This document shows positions 54,319 through 62,952 of a stretch of DNA of 64,000 nucleotides, piece after piece. The position numbers and the translations under genes are program-made. This DNA is from Nitrosomonas oligotropha (GTDB taxonomy: Bacteria; Pseudomonadota; Gammaproteobacteria; Burkholderiales; Nitrosomonadaceae). The DNA is taken from contig NZ_QRBZ01000011.1 in NCBI RefSeq assembly GCF_009833085.1, positions 1 through 64,000 of the forward strand, read 5' to 3'. How positions within the stretch are numbered: position 1 is the first letter of the stretch; each line of letters opens with the position of its first letter. A model generated the notes under the pieces. That model was not told the origin of the DNA and did no database searches. It saw nothing but the letters and a program-made list of their open reading frames with translations.

Positions 54319-55368
54319 CTAAGCAATGGTGACTTCGTTGGATAAATACACATCCTGAATGGCATGAAGCAGTTTGACGCCTTCGGCAAAAGGTTTCTGA
54401 AATGCCTTGCGCCCGGAGATTAACCCCATCCCGCCCGCCCGTTTGTTGATGACCGCAGTGCGGATCGCCTGCTGTAAATCATCGCTGCCGGACTCACCGC
54501 CGGAATTGATCATGCCGATCCGGCCCATGTAGCAATTGGCAATTTGATACCGCACCAGATCGATCGGGTGCTCCGTTGTCAGCTCACTGTATACCTTAGG
54601 GTGTGTTTTGCCGAATTTAATCGCGTTGTATCCGCCATTATTGGTCGCCATTTTTTGCTTAACGATGTCAGCGCCGATGGTTACCGCCAAATGATTGGCT
54701 TGACCGGTCAAGTCAGCGCTCACGTGATAATCCTTTTCGGCGGTTTTAAACGCAGCGTTACGGGTATAAGCCCATAAAATGGTGACCATGCCCAGGTTAT
54801 GCGCATGTTCAAACGCGGCTGAAACTTCCTCGATCTGACGGCGGGATTCATCCGAACCAAAAAAGACAGTCGCACCCACGGCGCACGCGCCCATGTCAAA
54901 AGCCTGACTGATACTGGCAAAAAGTGTTTGATCGTATTTATTGGGATAAGTCAGCAGCTCATTGTGATTGATTTTAAGAATCATCGGAATTTTGTGCGCA
55001 TAGCGCCGCGCTACGATACCCAGCACACCCAGTGTGGATGCGACACCATTGCAGCCGCCTTCAATCGCCAGATCGACAATGTTCTTGGGATCAAAAAACA
55101 TGGGGTTAGGGGCAAATGAAGCACCGGCCGAGTGTTCGACACCCTGGTCAACGGGGAGCAATGACAAATAACCTGTGCCCGTTAAACGTCCTTGATTGTA
55201 AAACGCTTGCAGATTGCGCAGTACGCTGGGTTTACGGTCGCTCAATGCCATGACGCGATCGACAAAATCGGCGCCGGGCAGCTGCAGGTTTTGCTTCGGT
55301 AGGGTACGGCAGACATGATTGAGCAGTAGTTCGCTTTCATTACCCAGAACAGCGGAAATATTTGTCAT
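54319..55368 (-). CDS. fbaB: Class I fructose-bisphosphate aldolase, FbaB/DhnA type
   Basis: A 349-residue Schiff-base aldolase of the DeoC/LacD/DhnA family. The start at 55368 ([18 protein letters not shown]) has AGGAG upstream; the reading from 55404 adds 12 unsupported residues. Family phrases are [20 protein letters not shown] and [20 protein letters not shown], the Schiff-base region. It could serve the Calvin cycle or gluconeogenesis in an autotroph. Confidence 0.9.
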   Translation of the reverse strand: MTNISAVLGNESELLLNHVCRTLPKQNLQLPGADFVDRVMALSDRKPSVLRNLQAFYNQGRLTGTGYLSLLPVDQGVEHSAGASFAPNPMFFDPKNIVDLAIEGGCNGVASTLGVLGIVARRYAHKIPMILKINHNELLTYPNKYDQTLFASISQAFDMGACAVGATVFFGSDESRRQIEEVSAAFEHAHNLGMVTILWAYTRNAAFKTAEKDYHVSADLTGQANHLAVTIGADIVKQKMATNNGGYNAIKFGKTHPKVYSELTTEHPIDLVRYQIANCYMGRIGMINSGGESGSDDLQQAIRTAVINKRAGGMGLISGRKAFQKPFAEGVKLLHAIQDVYLSNEVTIA

Positions 55369-55506
55369 TTTTGCTCCTGATTGAGGGACTATGGCTTGGT
55401 GCAACTTTGACTTGCTTACGGATAAGCCATCTTAATCGATGCGCCGGGTTGAGAAAATAAGCATTATGCTTATTTCCATTGCACGTCAACTAAGTTACGC
55501 TGTCAT

Positions 55507-56154
55507 TTATGTTTGAATGACGTTATTGTTAATCGCCAGGCGAATCAGTTGTGTGGTGTTTTGCAATTGCAATTTTCGCATCAGGTTAACATGATGAACG
55601 CCGACGGTTTTGGGGCTGATGGCGAGTTTCTCCGCGATTTGCGTGCTGGAATTTCCTTCCGCAATCAGTTTGAAGATTTGAAATTCCCGCTTGGTGAGCA
55701 TATCCAGGGGGTTTTCGCAGGTGTCCTTGCGCGTTGCGTTGAGTGCCAGCGTTGCGGCTAACTCCGACTCGATATAAATTCTCCCCGCGTTTACTTGCCG
55801 CACCGCTTGAATCATTTCGCCAATGCCGCTTTGTTTGCTGAGAAATCCGGTGGCTCCGGCTTTCAATGACCGTTGCGCCATGGTGACATTATTCAGCATG
55901 CTGAATACCAGGACGTGTGCTGCGGGATCTCTGGCTTTGATGCGCCGGATAGTTTCCAGTCCGCCAATGCCCGGCATGTTCAAATCCAGAATCGTCACAT
56001 CCGGTTGATATTCCAGGTAGTATTGGTAGCCGGACTCACCGTCGTCGGCTTCCCCGACGACACAGATATCGGGTGTACTTTCCAGCAACCGGCGGTAGCC
56101 GGTGCGCACTACGGGATGATCATCAATCAACAGGATAGAGATTGGTTTCGTCAT
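55507..56154 (-). CDS. NarL/FixJ-type response regulator
   Basis: A 215-residue two-domain regulator. The start at 56154 (MTKPISILLIDDHPVV) is chosen: a longer frame to 56253 adds unrelated residues. Receiver residues D11, D12, the phosphoacceptor D57 (VTILDLNM) and the Lys in GFLSKQSG are present. The LuxR helix-turn-helix follows at the end (LTKREFQIFKLIAEGNSSTQ). The gene overlaps its kinase gene by 32 bases, so the two are coupled. Confidence 0.93.
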   Translation of the reverse strand: MTKPISILLIDDHPVVRTGYRRLLESTPDICVVGEADDGESGYQYYLEYQPDVTILDLNMPGIGGLETIRRIKARDPAAHVLVFSMLNNVTMAQRSLKAGATGFLSKQSGIGEMIQAVRQVNAGRIYIESELAATLALNATRKDTCENPLDMLTKREFQIFKLIAEGNSSTQIAEKLAISPKTVGVHHVNLMRKLQLQNTTQLIRLAINNNVIQT

Positions 56155-57337
56155 AATTTGAGTGTTCAATGGGCAGTTTAATAGTGATTTCCGTGCCTTC
56201 ATTGCATGCGCTGCGCACCGACAATGTGCCGCCCATGGCAATGACGCGCTCACGCATACCGAGTAATCCTAATCCGCGAAATTGTTGATTGATATTATAC
56301 CCTTTGCCGTTGTCTTCGATGGTGAGCAGCAAGCAATCGTCCGTGCACTCCAAATCGCTCTCCCGGCTGAGAGTTACTTGTGCCCAGGTGGCCTCGGAGT
56401 GATTGTAGATATTGTTTAAACCTTCTTGGATGATGCGAAAGATGGCGATATTGATCGATTCATGCAATTTATCCAGTTCGCCGTTGACTTTGAATTCAAG
56501 AATGATCTGCGGGTGGTGCGTGCTCCATTGCCGTTTCAGTTCCAGTAAGGCATCGATCAATCCCAGCGTATCCAGCAATACGGGACGCAATTTGTGCAGC
56601 ATTTCATGAATTACTTCATTCATTTTCTGAGTACAGTCGCGGATAGCGCGCGCACTGGCAGAACTCACCGAATCGGCCGGAGCATTATTCAGGATAACTT
56701 CATTCTCGATGCGTATCACCGTAAGCCATTGGCCTAACTCATCGTGCAGTTCACGTGCGAGCGAACGCCGTTCCTTTTCTTGCACTTGAAACAATTCTTT
56801 CATCAACCGCCTGTTTTCATTTAATAAGTTGCGGTTAAGATTGATGGTTTTCTTGAGCTGGCTGATATCGGACATGATCATGAGGCAAGTGCTGCTATCG
56901 CACATGACTGTGCTTTGCAGCCGGAGATAGTTTAGATGCTCATCCGCGTTCTTGATTTTCAGGTCAACTGTGGTTTTTCCTGTGGTAACGAAAACTTTCT
57001 GTAAATAATCGGTAAAAACTTGCTTGTTGATATCGAAAAAACATTCCATGAAAGATTTGCCGATCAGCGATTCCCGGTCGTTGTTGAGTAATTTCGCACC
57101 CCTGAGATTGAGCGATAAAATATGTCCGGTTTTGTCTAAAGTCAGGTAACCGACCGGTGCATATTCGTAAAGATCTTCAAAGCGGCTGTGAGACTCACTC
57201 AATTGTTGCTGTGTATCTTTGAGCGCCCGGTACTGCATCTCCAGTTCAAAGTGAGAAGTCTGCAACTCGCTCAGCAGCTCGGTTTTGCTGAATTTTATAT
57301 CGTCATCTTTTCTTCTTTGCTCTTCACTTTGCTTCAT
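56123..57337 (-). CDS. PAS-domain sensor histidine kinase (NarX-like class)
   Basis: A 404-residue cytoplasmic kinase, with no evident membrane helix. An N-terminal coiled coil (about 15-55), a PAS domain (about 52-160; FEDLYEYAPVGYLTLD) and a HisKA_3 phosphoacceptor with H198 in RELHDELGQWL are seen. The HATPase lies at the C-terminus (GLGLLGMRERVIAMGGTL). It pairs with the overlapping LuxR-type regulator. The signal is unknown; a PAS domain may bind a redox or small-molecule ligand. Confidence 0.92.
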   Translation of the reverse strand: MKQSEEQRRKDDDIKFSKTELLSELQTSHFELEMQYRALKDTQQQLSESHSRFEDLYEYAPVGYLTLDKTGHILSLNLRGAKLLNNDRESLIGKSFMECFFDINKQVFTDYLQKVFVTTGKTTVDLKIKNADEHLNYLRLQSTVMCDSSTCLMIMSDISQLKKTINLNRNLLNENRRLMKELFQVQEKERRSLARELHDELGQWLTVIRIENEVILNNAPADSVSSASARAIRDCTQKMNEVIHEMLHKLRPVLLDTLGLIDALLELKRQWSTHHPQIILEFKVNGELDKLHESINIAIFRIIQEGLNNIYNHSEATWAQVTLSRESDLECTDDCLLLTIEDNGKGYNINQQFRGLGLLGMRERVIAMGGTLSVRSACNEGTEITIKLPIEHSNYDETNLYPVD

Positions 57338-57575
57338 ACTATCTCCTATTACTCATCCTGCGCGTACGCTGGAGCTGTGTCCGGTGATTCAAGCATAGCT
57401 GTATTTCATCTGCTAAGAATACATAATGTTATAGTACCAAATTATTACAAATCATAACGCTATAATTTTATGAGAAAAATCCTACAAACGAAGGAACTGG
57501 GGATTACAGTAAAAGTTGCGGGTGCCGTACGGGTGTTTTAAGCATTGATTTGCGCGTGATGAAGGTTGAAACGGT

Positions 57576-59969
57576 TTGTCAGTACGATTAAACATTCTGG
57601 CTTTTGTTTTGGGGGTGGGTTTGCTGCAGCAGCAAACTGAATTACCCGCAATCGATTGGGCGTGGGGTTTAATACCGATCCTGGCCGTCAGCGGATGGCT
57701 TGCGAGTTATGCATCGGGCACATTGGTCACATCACGTAGAATATTACTGTGTCTGCTTTTCCTGGGAATCGGGTTTTTCTGGGCTGCGGCTTTGGCGCAG
57801 TGGCGTTTGTCCGATTTCCTGCCGCCAAGCTGGGAACGAAAGGATATACAGATAACCGGTGTAGTGGCGAGTGTGCAGCACAGCAATGAACGCGGCATCC
57901 GCTTCCGTTTCGATGTAGAGCAAGTGATCACGCCCGGTGCGGTTGTACCTCAACATCTTTTATTATCCTGGTTCAACGAGCGGCAAACGGGAATGCGCAA
58001 ATTGGAACTGCCAGTCCTGCATGCGGGGGAACGCTGGTGTATTACCGTGCGGCTCAAGCAGCCGCATGGCAGTATGAATCCGCATGGCTTTGATTATGAA
58101 GTATGGGCATTGGAGCGCAATATCCGTGCAACTGGATACGTGCGCCCATCGGCTGATCATGAGCTTTTGCAGCCGATGGTTTCAAGGCCGGAATACTGGA
58201 TTGAGCATTTTCGCGAGGAGATTCAGCAGCGCTTTGCCGCTCATTTATCCGGCTATCCGTATGCAGGTATATTGCAAGCCCTGGCTATGGGCGATCAACA
58301 CGCTATCCCGCGCGATCAATGGCAAATTTTTACCCGCACCGGCACCAATCATTTGATGGCGATTTCCGGATTGCATATCACGATGATCTCCAGCATGGTC
58401 TTTGCGCTGGTTTTTTGGTTATGGCGCCGGTCGGCTTATTTGACGTTACGTTTACCGGCGCGCCGCGCTGCTGTTGCGGCTGGGCTGGTTGTGGCATTGG
58501 TTTATGCGGTTCTGTCCGGTTTTGCAATTCCCGCGCAGCGGACGCTCTACATGCTCGCCGTTGTGGCAATTGCATTGTGGCGAGGGCGGCAATCTTCCCC
58601 AACCATGGTGCTCGCATGGGCGCTATTTTGGGTGGTTCTGCTCGATCCATGGGCCGTCATGGCACCCGGGTTCTGGCTGTCATTCGGCGCGATCGGACTG
58701 ATTATGCTGATAACGGTGGGGCGGATTGGCAGAGTTCACTGGTTAATCGATTGGCTGCGGGTTCAGTGGGCGATCACTCTGGGGTTAATTCCGTTGTTGC
58801 TGGTTTTCTTTCAGCAAGTACCAATGGTATCGCCGTTTGCCAATGCCATCGCCATTCCGCTGATAAGTCTGGTGGTCGTGCCGCTAACTTTACTGGCGGT
58901 GATACCGCTGTTTGATTTTATTTTGCCGCTGGCGCACGAAGTTTTAAGCTTCGTCATGACGCTATTGCACGCACTGAGTGATTTTCCACAGGCTGTATGG
59001 CAGCAGCATACGCCACCGCTGTGGACAATCCTGGCCGCAATTTGCGGGATTTTGTGGATGCTGTTGCCCGGCAGTTTGGCAAGCGGATTCTTGGCAGGTT
59101 TCCCGGCGCGCTGGCTGGGCATGGTGGCGTTATTGCCGATGTTTTGGGTATTGCCTGTGCAACCCAAAAACGGTGAATTATGGCTGACGATCCTGGATGT
59201 CGGTCAGGGATTGTCCGTTGTGGCGCGGACTGCGCATCATACGGTGTTGTTCGATACCGGACCTGGTTTTGGCGATACCGATAGCGGCAGCCGCATTGTT
59301 GTGCCGTTCTTGCGTGGCGAGGGTATGCGGAAACTGGACGCCATGATCGTATCGCACGCGGATACAGACCATAGCGGCGGCGCATTGTCAGTCATGAATG
59401 AAATACCGGTTGAGTTGTTGTTGTCTTCTTTGAACGATCAGCATCCCATCCGGCGCATTGCAAAGCGTCACGATCATTGCCATGCCGGACAGTCATGGCA
59501 ATGGGACGGCGTGCATTTTGAGTTGTTGCATCCATTGCCGGAGGATTATGCAAATCCACAGCGCAAAATCAATTCAAACAGTTGTGTGCTAAAGATCACA
59601 TCGCTGCATGGCAGCGTGTTATTACCGGCGGATATTGAAGGTAAAGATGAACTGGCGCTGCTTAACCGTGCCAGTGAGAAGCTTCCGGCAACCGTGCTGA
59701 TCGCGCCGCATCATGGCAGCCTATCCTCTTCAACACTGAATTTTGTGCAGCAGGTGAGTCCGGCAGTGACAGTTTTTACGGCGGGCTACCTGAATCGTTA
59801 TGGCCATCCGCGCGAAGAAGTAATGACACGTTATCTCAACTTGAACAGCCGCTTGCTGCGCAGCGATAGGGATGGCGCAATCTTGTTGCGGTTTGCCGGT
59901 AATGGCTGGTCGGTTGAGAGTTGGAGACAATCAAACCGGCGCTACTGGCATCACAGCACAATCGAATAG
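57576..59969 (+). CDS. comEC: DNA internalisation/competence protein ComEC/Rec2
   Basis: A 797-residue inner-membrane channel for DNA uptake. Seen in order: an N-terminal DUF4131-type region with OB-like domain (about 20-180), a competence domain with many helices (about 220-520), and a C-terminal metallo-beta-lactamase-like domain (about 530-790) with VSHADTDHSGG and a later PHHGSLSSS. The start is a TTG at 57576, the only candidate with an AAGG upstream. 238 bases separate it from the divergent kinase gene. Confidence 0.92.
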   Translation: MSVRLNILAFVLGVGLLQQQTELPAIDWAWGLIPILAVSGWLASYASGTLVTSRRILLCLLFLGIGFFWAAALAQWRLSDFLPPSWERKDIQITGVVASVQHSNERGIRFRFDVEQVITPGAVVPQHLLLSWFNERQTGMRKLELPVLHAGERWCITVRLKQPHGSMNPHGFDYEVWALERNIRATGYVRPSADHELLQPMVSRPEYWIEHFREEIQQRFAAHLSGYPYAGILQALAMGDQHAIPRDQWQIFTRTGTNHLMAISGLHITMISSMVFALVFWLWRRSAYLTLRLPARRAAVAAGLVVALVYAVLSGFAIPAQRTLYMLAVVAIALWRGRQSSPTMVLAWALFWVVLLDPWAVMAPGFWLSFGAIGLIMLITVGRIGRVHWLIDWLRVQWAITLGLIPLLLVFFQQVPMVSPFANAIAIPLISLVVVPLTLLAVIPLFDFILPLAHEVLSFVMTLLHALSDFPQAVWQQHTPPLWTILAAICGILWMLLPGSLASGFLAGFPARWLGMVALLPMFWVLPVQPKNGELWLTILDVGQGLSVVARTAHHTVLFDTGPGFGDTDSGSRIVVPFLRGEGMRKLDAMIVSHADTDHSGGALSVMNEIPVELLLSSLNDQHPIRRIAKRHDHCHAGQSWQWDGVHFELLHPLPEDYANPQRKINSNSCVLKITSLHGSVLLPADIEGKDELALLNRASEKLPATVLIAPHHGSLSSSTLNFVQQVSPAVTVFTAGYLNRYGHPREEVMTRYLNLNSRLLRSDRDGAILLRFAGNGWSVESWRQSNRRYWHHSTIE

Positions 59970-60052
59970 ATTGGATTGAGACGGGATAACTGCGATGAGT
60001 AGCAATAGGGGTAGGGTTGGTACCGATAACCGCAGGCCGTCAGAAGTTTCAC

Positions 60053-61486
60053 CTAATGATTGTCATCGGGCAATTCGATATCGTTAAACATAATGGTGAA
60101 CGAAGTGCCCGCACCGGGTTCACTGGTCACTTTGATTTTTAGTTTATTATTTTCTGCCGCGATTCTTACGATGGACAAGCCGATTCCGCTGGTTGCCTTG
60201 TTATGCAACGCCGCTCTGGGTGAATAAAAATATTCGTTGAATATGTTGGGTAAGTCTTTATTCTCTATACCTATGCCGTGATCGGTAATGGTGATGCTAG
60301 CACTTCGATCCCGCTGACTGATGGCGGATGTAATTTCTACCGCTGTACTATCATGCGAATAGGTAATCGCATTGGTAATGATATTTTCCAGAAGTATTTC
60401 CAGTTGATCGGGAATGACCTTGCAATAAAAATTCTCAACCGATAGATTGAATGCAATATGCTTGGCATTGGCAACGGGTGTTAATTTCTCGAGGCATTTT
60501 TGCAGTGTGGTTTGGATGTCAATGGTTTCGAATACTGCGGTATTAAGACAGGTATCTTTCAAACGCTCGAGCCTGAGCAAGTCCAGAATCAAACTCGACA
60601 TGCTTTGCGCGCGGCTATCGATCTTGTCCAGTGCTTCATTAACACCGTCCGAGGCATCACCGCAATATCCTCCCTTGATCAGATTGATCTTGCTGCGGAT
60701 AGCGTCGAGGGGCGATTTAAGCTGATGTGTCATGAGCACGGCGTATTGATCTTTTTCGACTTGCGCCTGATTGATTTGCCTATAAGCATCCAGCAGGTGA
60801 CGTTCATGCGCTCGGACAATCAAGGAAAGTCTCGAAACCACATACCAAACGATAAAAAATAAGATATCGAGAAAAAACATCCATAACATTGCGCCATCTT
60901 TACGCGCATTCTCCGACAGCAGATGATTGTTAACCAGTGTGGACAGTGGTGTTTGCGTGATCAGGAAGTTATCGACAATGATAACTATCGTATCCATGAG
61001 GCACACTAAAATGGTGACATACAAGCTTTCACGGGTGGAAAAAAAGATGCAGGCAAGCGCAATATGCAGCACATAGAAAAATGAAATCGGCGTAGTCGTG
61101 CTGCCAATGTAATGTACGACGACAGATAAACAGATCAAATCAACAATGATCTGTACCCATAAATTGATCGAGGGGGAGTTGTATCTACCCGGTTTGCAAC
61201 GGTCTAACGCAAAGATGTAAGCAATATTAGCGACTACCAGTATGATGATGATGGCAACCGGCCATTTTTGCTGCTCGCTGATGCCAAATTGCGTCAAGAC
61301 ATTCGACGCGGACAGCATCAGGATTTCGAAGAAAACCAATGTGACAACCAATGCCCAGCGGAAAGTAATGAACCAGCGGATATTACTGATTAATACATCG
61401 TCGCTGAGCTTGAGTTTGTCGCCTTTTATTTCAAGCAGAATATTTTGACTATTGGATTTATCCCAGGAAAATTCAGTTGTTGCCAT
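60053..61486 (-). CDS. Membrane sensor histidine kinase
   Basis: A 477-residue kinase. About six helices (residues 40-225) form a membrane input domain, then a short coiled coil and the HisKA box LMTHQLKSPLDAIRSK with H254 of the ATG-started form (61486). The HATPase has N-box ENIITNAITYS and G-boxes DHGIGIENKDLP and SGIGLSIVRIAAE. The receiver-only protein encoded 15 bases upstream is its likely partner. A GTG at 61492 is the alternative start. Confidence 0.92.
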   Translation of the reverse strand: MATTEFSWDKSNSQNILLEIKGDKLKLSDDVLISNIRWFITFRWALVVTLVFFEILMLSASNVLTQFGISEQQKWPVAIIIILVVANIAYIFALDRCKPGRYNSPSINLWVQIIVDLICLSVVVHYIGSTTTPISFFYVLHIALACIFFSTRESLYVTILVCLMDTIVIIVDNFLITQTPLSTLVNNHLLSENARKDGAMLWMFFLDILFFIVWYVVSRLSLIVRAHERHLLDAYRQINQAQVEKDQYAVLMTHQLKSPLDAIRSKINLIKGGYCGDASDGVNEALDKIDSRAQSMSSLILDLLRLERLKDTCLNTAVFETIDIQTTLQKCLEKLTPVANAKHIAFNLSVENFYCKVIPDQLEILLENIITNAITYSHDSTAVEITSAISQRDRSASITITDHGIGIENKDLPNIFNEYFYSPRAALHNKATSGIGLSIVRIAAENNKLKIKVTSEPGAGTSFTIMFNDIELPDDNH

Positions 61487-61501
61487 TTTCACATAATCCA
61501 G

Positions 61502-61894
61502 TTAGGCAGCCTCTCCCGTATGCTTTAACCGATCATTGATCGTTGCCAGTAAACTAATGGGTTCGACAGGTTTTTCCATGATACACACCCATTCGTGCGA
61601 GCCATCCTCAAAATAAGGTCTGATCATATCGCCCAAGGAAGTGAGGAAAATAGTTTGTATTTGTGGAAAGCGCTTGTGGATCTTTGCATAAGTAGTCAAA
61701 CCGGAATCCATGGATTCGACCATTACATCAAGAATTGCCAAATCAGGGCGTTTGCTTTCATCTTCCAGTGAATCGATAAAATCTTGCATGGACAGATAAC
61801 TGCTAACTTCATATCCATTTTTGCAAAGAATCCGTTCAACCGCTTCGCGGATATCGGAATCATCGTCAACATGTGCTATTCGTGGTGCCATCAT
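61502..61894 (-). CDS. Receiver-only response regulator
   Basis: A 130-residue CheY-like receiver with no output domain. D10, D11 and the phosphoacceptor D56 (LAILDVMVES), T85 (FLTSLG) and K108 (EKPVEP) are all kept, so it should be phosphorylatable. AGGAG precedes the ATG. The kinase gene follows after 15 bases. It may control by protein contact or act in a relay. Confidence 0.92.
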   Translation of the reverse strand: MMAPRIAHVDDDSDIREAVERILCKNGYEVSSYLSMQDFIDSLEDESKRPDLAILDVMVESMDSGLTTYAKIHKRFPQIQTIFLTSLGDMIRPYFEDGSHEWVCIMEKPVEPISLLATINDRLKHTGEAA

Positions 61895-62067
61895 AATTCT
61901 CCTAACTTCATCGTGTGAACCCGGGCACGCTTCTTACAAGAAAGAAACCGTTTGCTCACCGGGGATATTCTTGAGCCGATCATATCTTAGCAAATGTGAA
62001 AAATATGTGAAGTACAAGACGGCATATATTGAGCATATCTGAGTTCTAGCAAAATATAAACTGTAAC

Positions 62068-62922
62068 TCAATGAATCGTTGAACCTGCTTCGCGGAATAC
62101 CGCATCAACGGCAATCGCATCCAAGCGGTACTCACGGTTACAGATGTCATCGTTAACGACAACTTCGCCGAATTCTTTCAGAATTGAATCGACTTCCTCG
62201 CGCCCGAGCGAGCGGAGCATGGCGTATATCTTGGCGGGATCTTCCCGGCAACCGTATTGGATGGTTTGCGCATCGAAAATGCGGATGGTTTCTTGATAAA
62301 ACAAACGGGTCAGTATTTCTTCCGTAGTCAAATCGAATAGGGCATGGTCATGCACTGTCGCCGCGAGTGCTTCGGCGCGCGCCCAGCCATCGGGATCTTG
62401 TTGATCGGCATTGGGCAGTTTTTGCAGCAGCAAGCCAAAAATAGCAGTATCCGTGGTAATCAGGAATAAACGCGAAGGCAATTGCTCGGACTGGCGGAAG
62501 TAATGCTCAAAGATTTCGGCGATATTGTTGCCATCAATCGGTACGATGCTTTGATAGCACTCGCGCATCGATGGCATATCCAATGTGATCAACAATTGAC
62601 CGTGACCCAGCTGTCCGGATAGAGGTTGCGCCGCGATGTTTTCTGCATGCTTTGCCATACCGCGAATTTGCAGCGTATCGGTGCAATCGATAACCAGCAT
62701 CGAAACCGGGCCATTGCCGCTCAATTGGATGGTTAACCGGCCGGTTTGCTTGAGGTTTTCACCCAGCAGCAAGGTGACGGCGCTCATCTCGCCTAGCAGC
62801 CGGGTTACCGGTTGCGGATAGTTGCGTCCGGTTAACATCGCCTGCCAGACGGAATCGAGGTGTACTATGGCACCGCGGATATCCAGGTTTTCCAGAAGAA
62901 AGCGTTGTACATAGTTGCTCAT
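62068..62922 (-). CDS. hslO: Hsp33 chaperone HslO, incomplete zinc site
   Basis: A 284-residue redox-regulated holdase. The N-terminal fold is typical (ISGNGPVS-like LSGNGPVSMLVI, RGMAKHAEN). The C-terminal zinc centre normally has CxC and CxxC. Here only one Cys of each pair remains: C225 with E at 227 (YGCREDP), and C261 with D at 258 (NDDICNREY). So zinc binding and redox switching are probably altered or lost. A sequencing error is unlikely since both sites change. hypF lies upstream on the same strand. Confidence 0.93.
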   Translation of the reverse strand: MSNYVQRFLLENLDIRGAIVHLDSVWQAMLTGRNYPQPVTRLLGEMSAVTLLLGENLKQTGRLTIQLSGNGPVSMLVIDCTDTLQIRGMAKHAENIAAQPLSGQLGHGQLLITLDMPSMRECYQSIVPIDGNNIAEIFEHYFRQSEQLPSRLFLITTDTAIFGLLLQKLPNADQQDPDGWARAEALAATVHDHALFDLTTEEILTRLFYQETIRIFDAQTIQYGCREDPAKIYAMLRSLGREEVDSILKEFGEVVVNDDICNREYRLDAIAVDAVFREAGSTIH

Positions 62923-62952
62923 TCTAAAGCCTTCGGTTGTGAGAAACCGTCA

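Noticed and set aside
55507-56253. A longer response regulator with 33 extra N-terminal residues
   Set aside because: The extra part lies inside the kinase gene and does not resemble a regulator; the start at 56154 fits the family.
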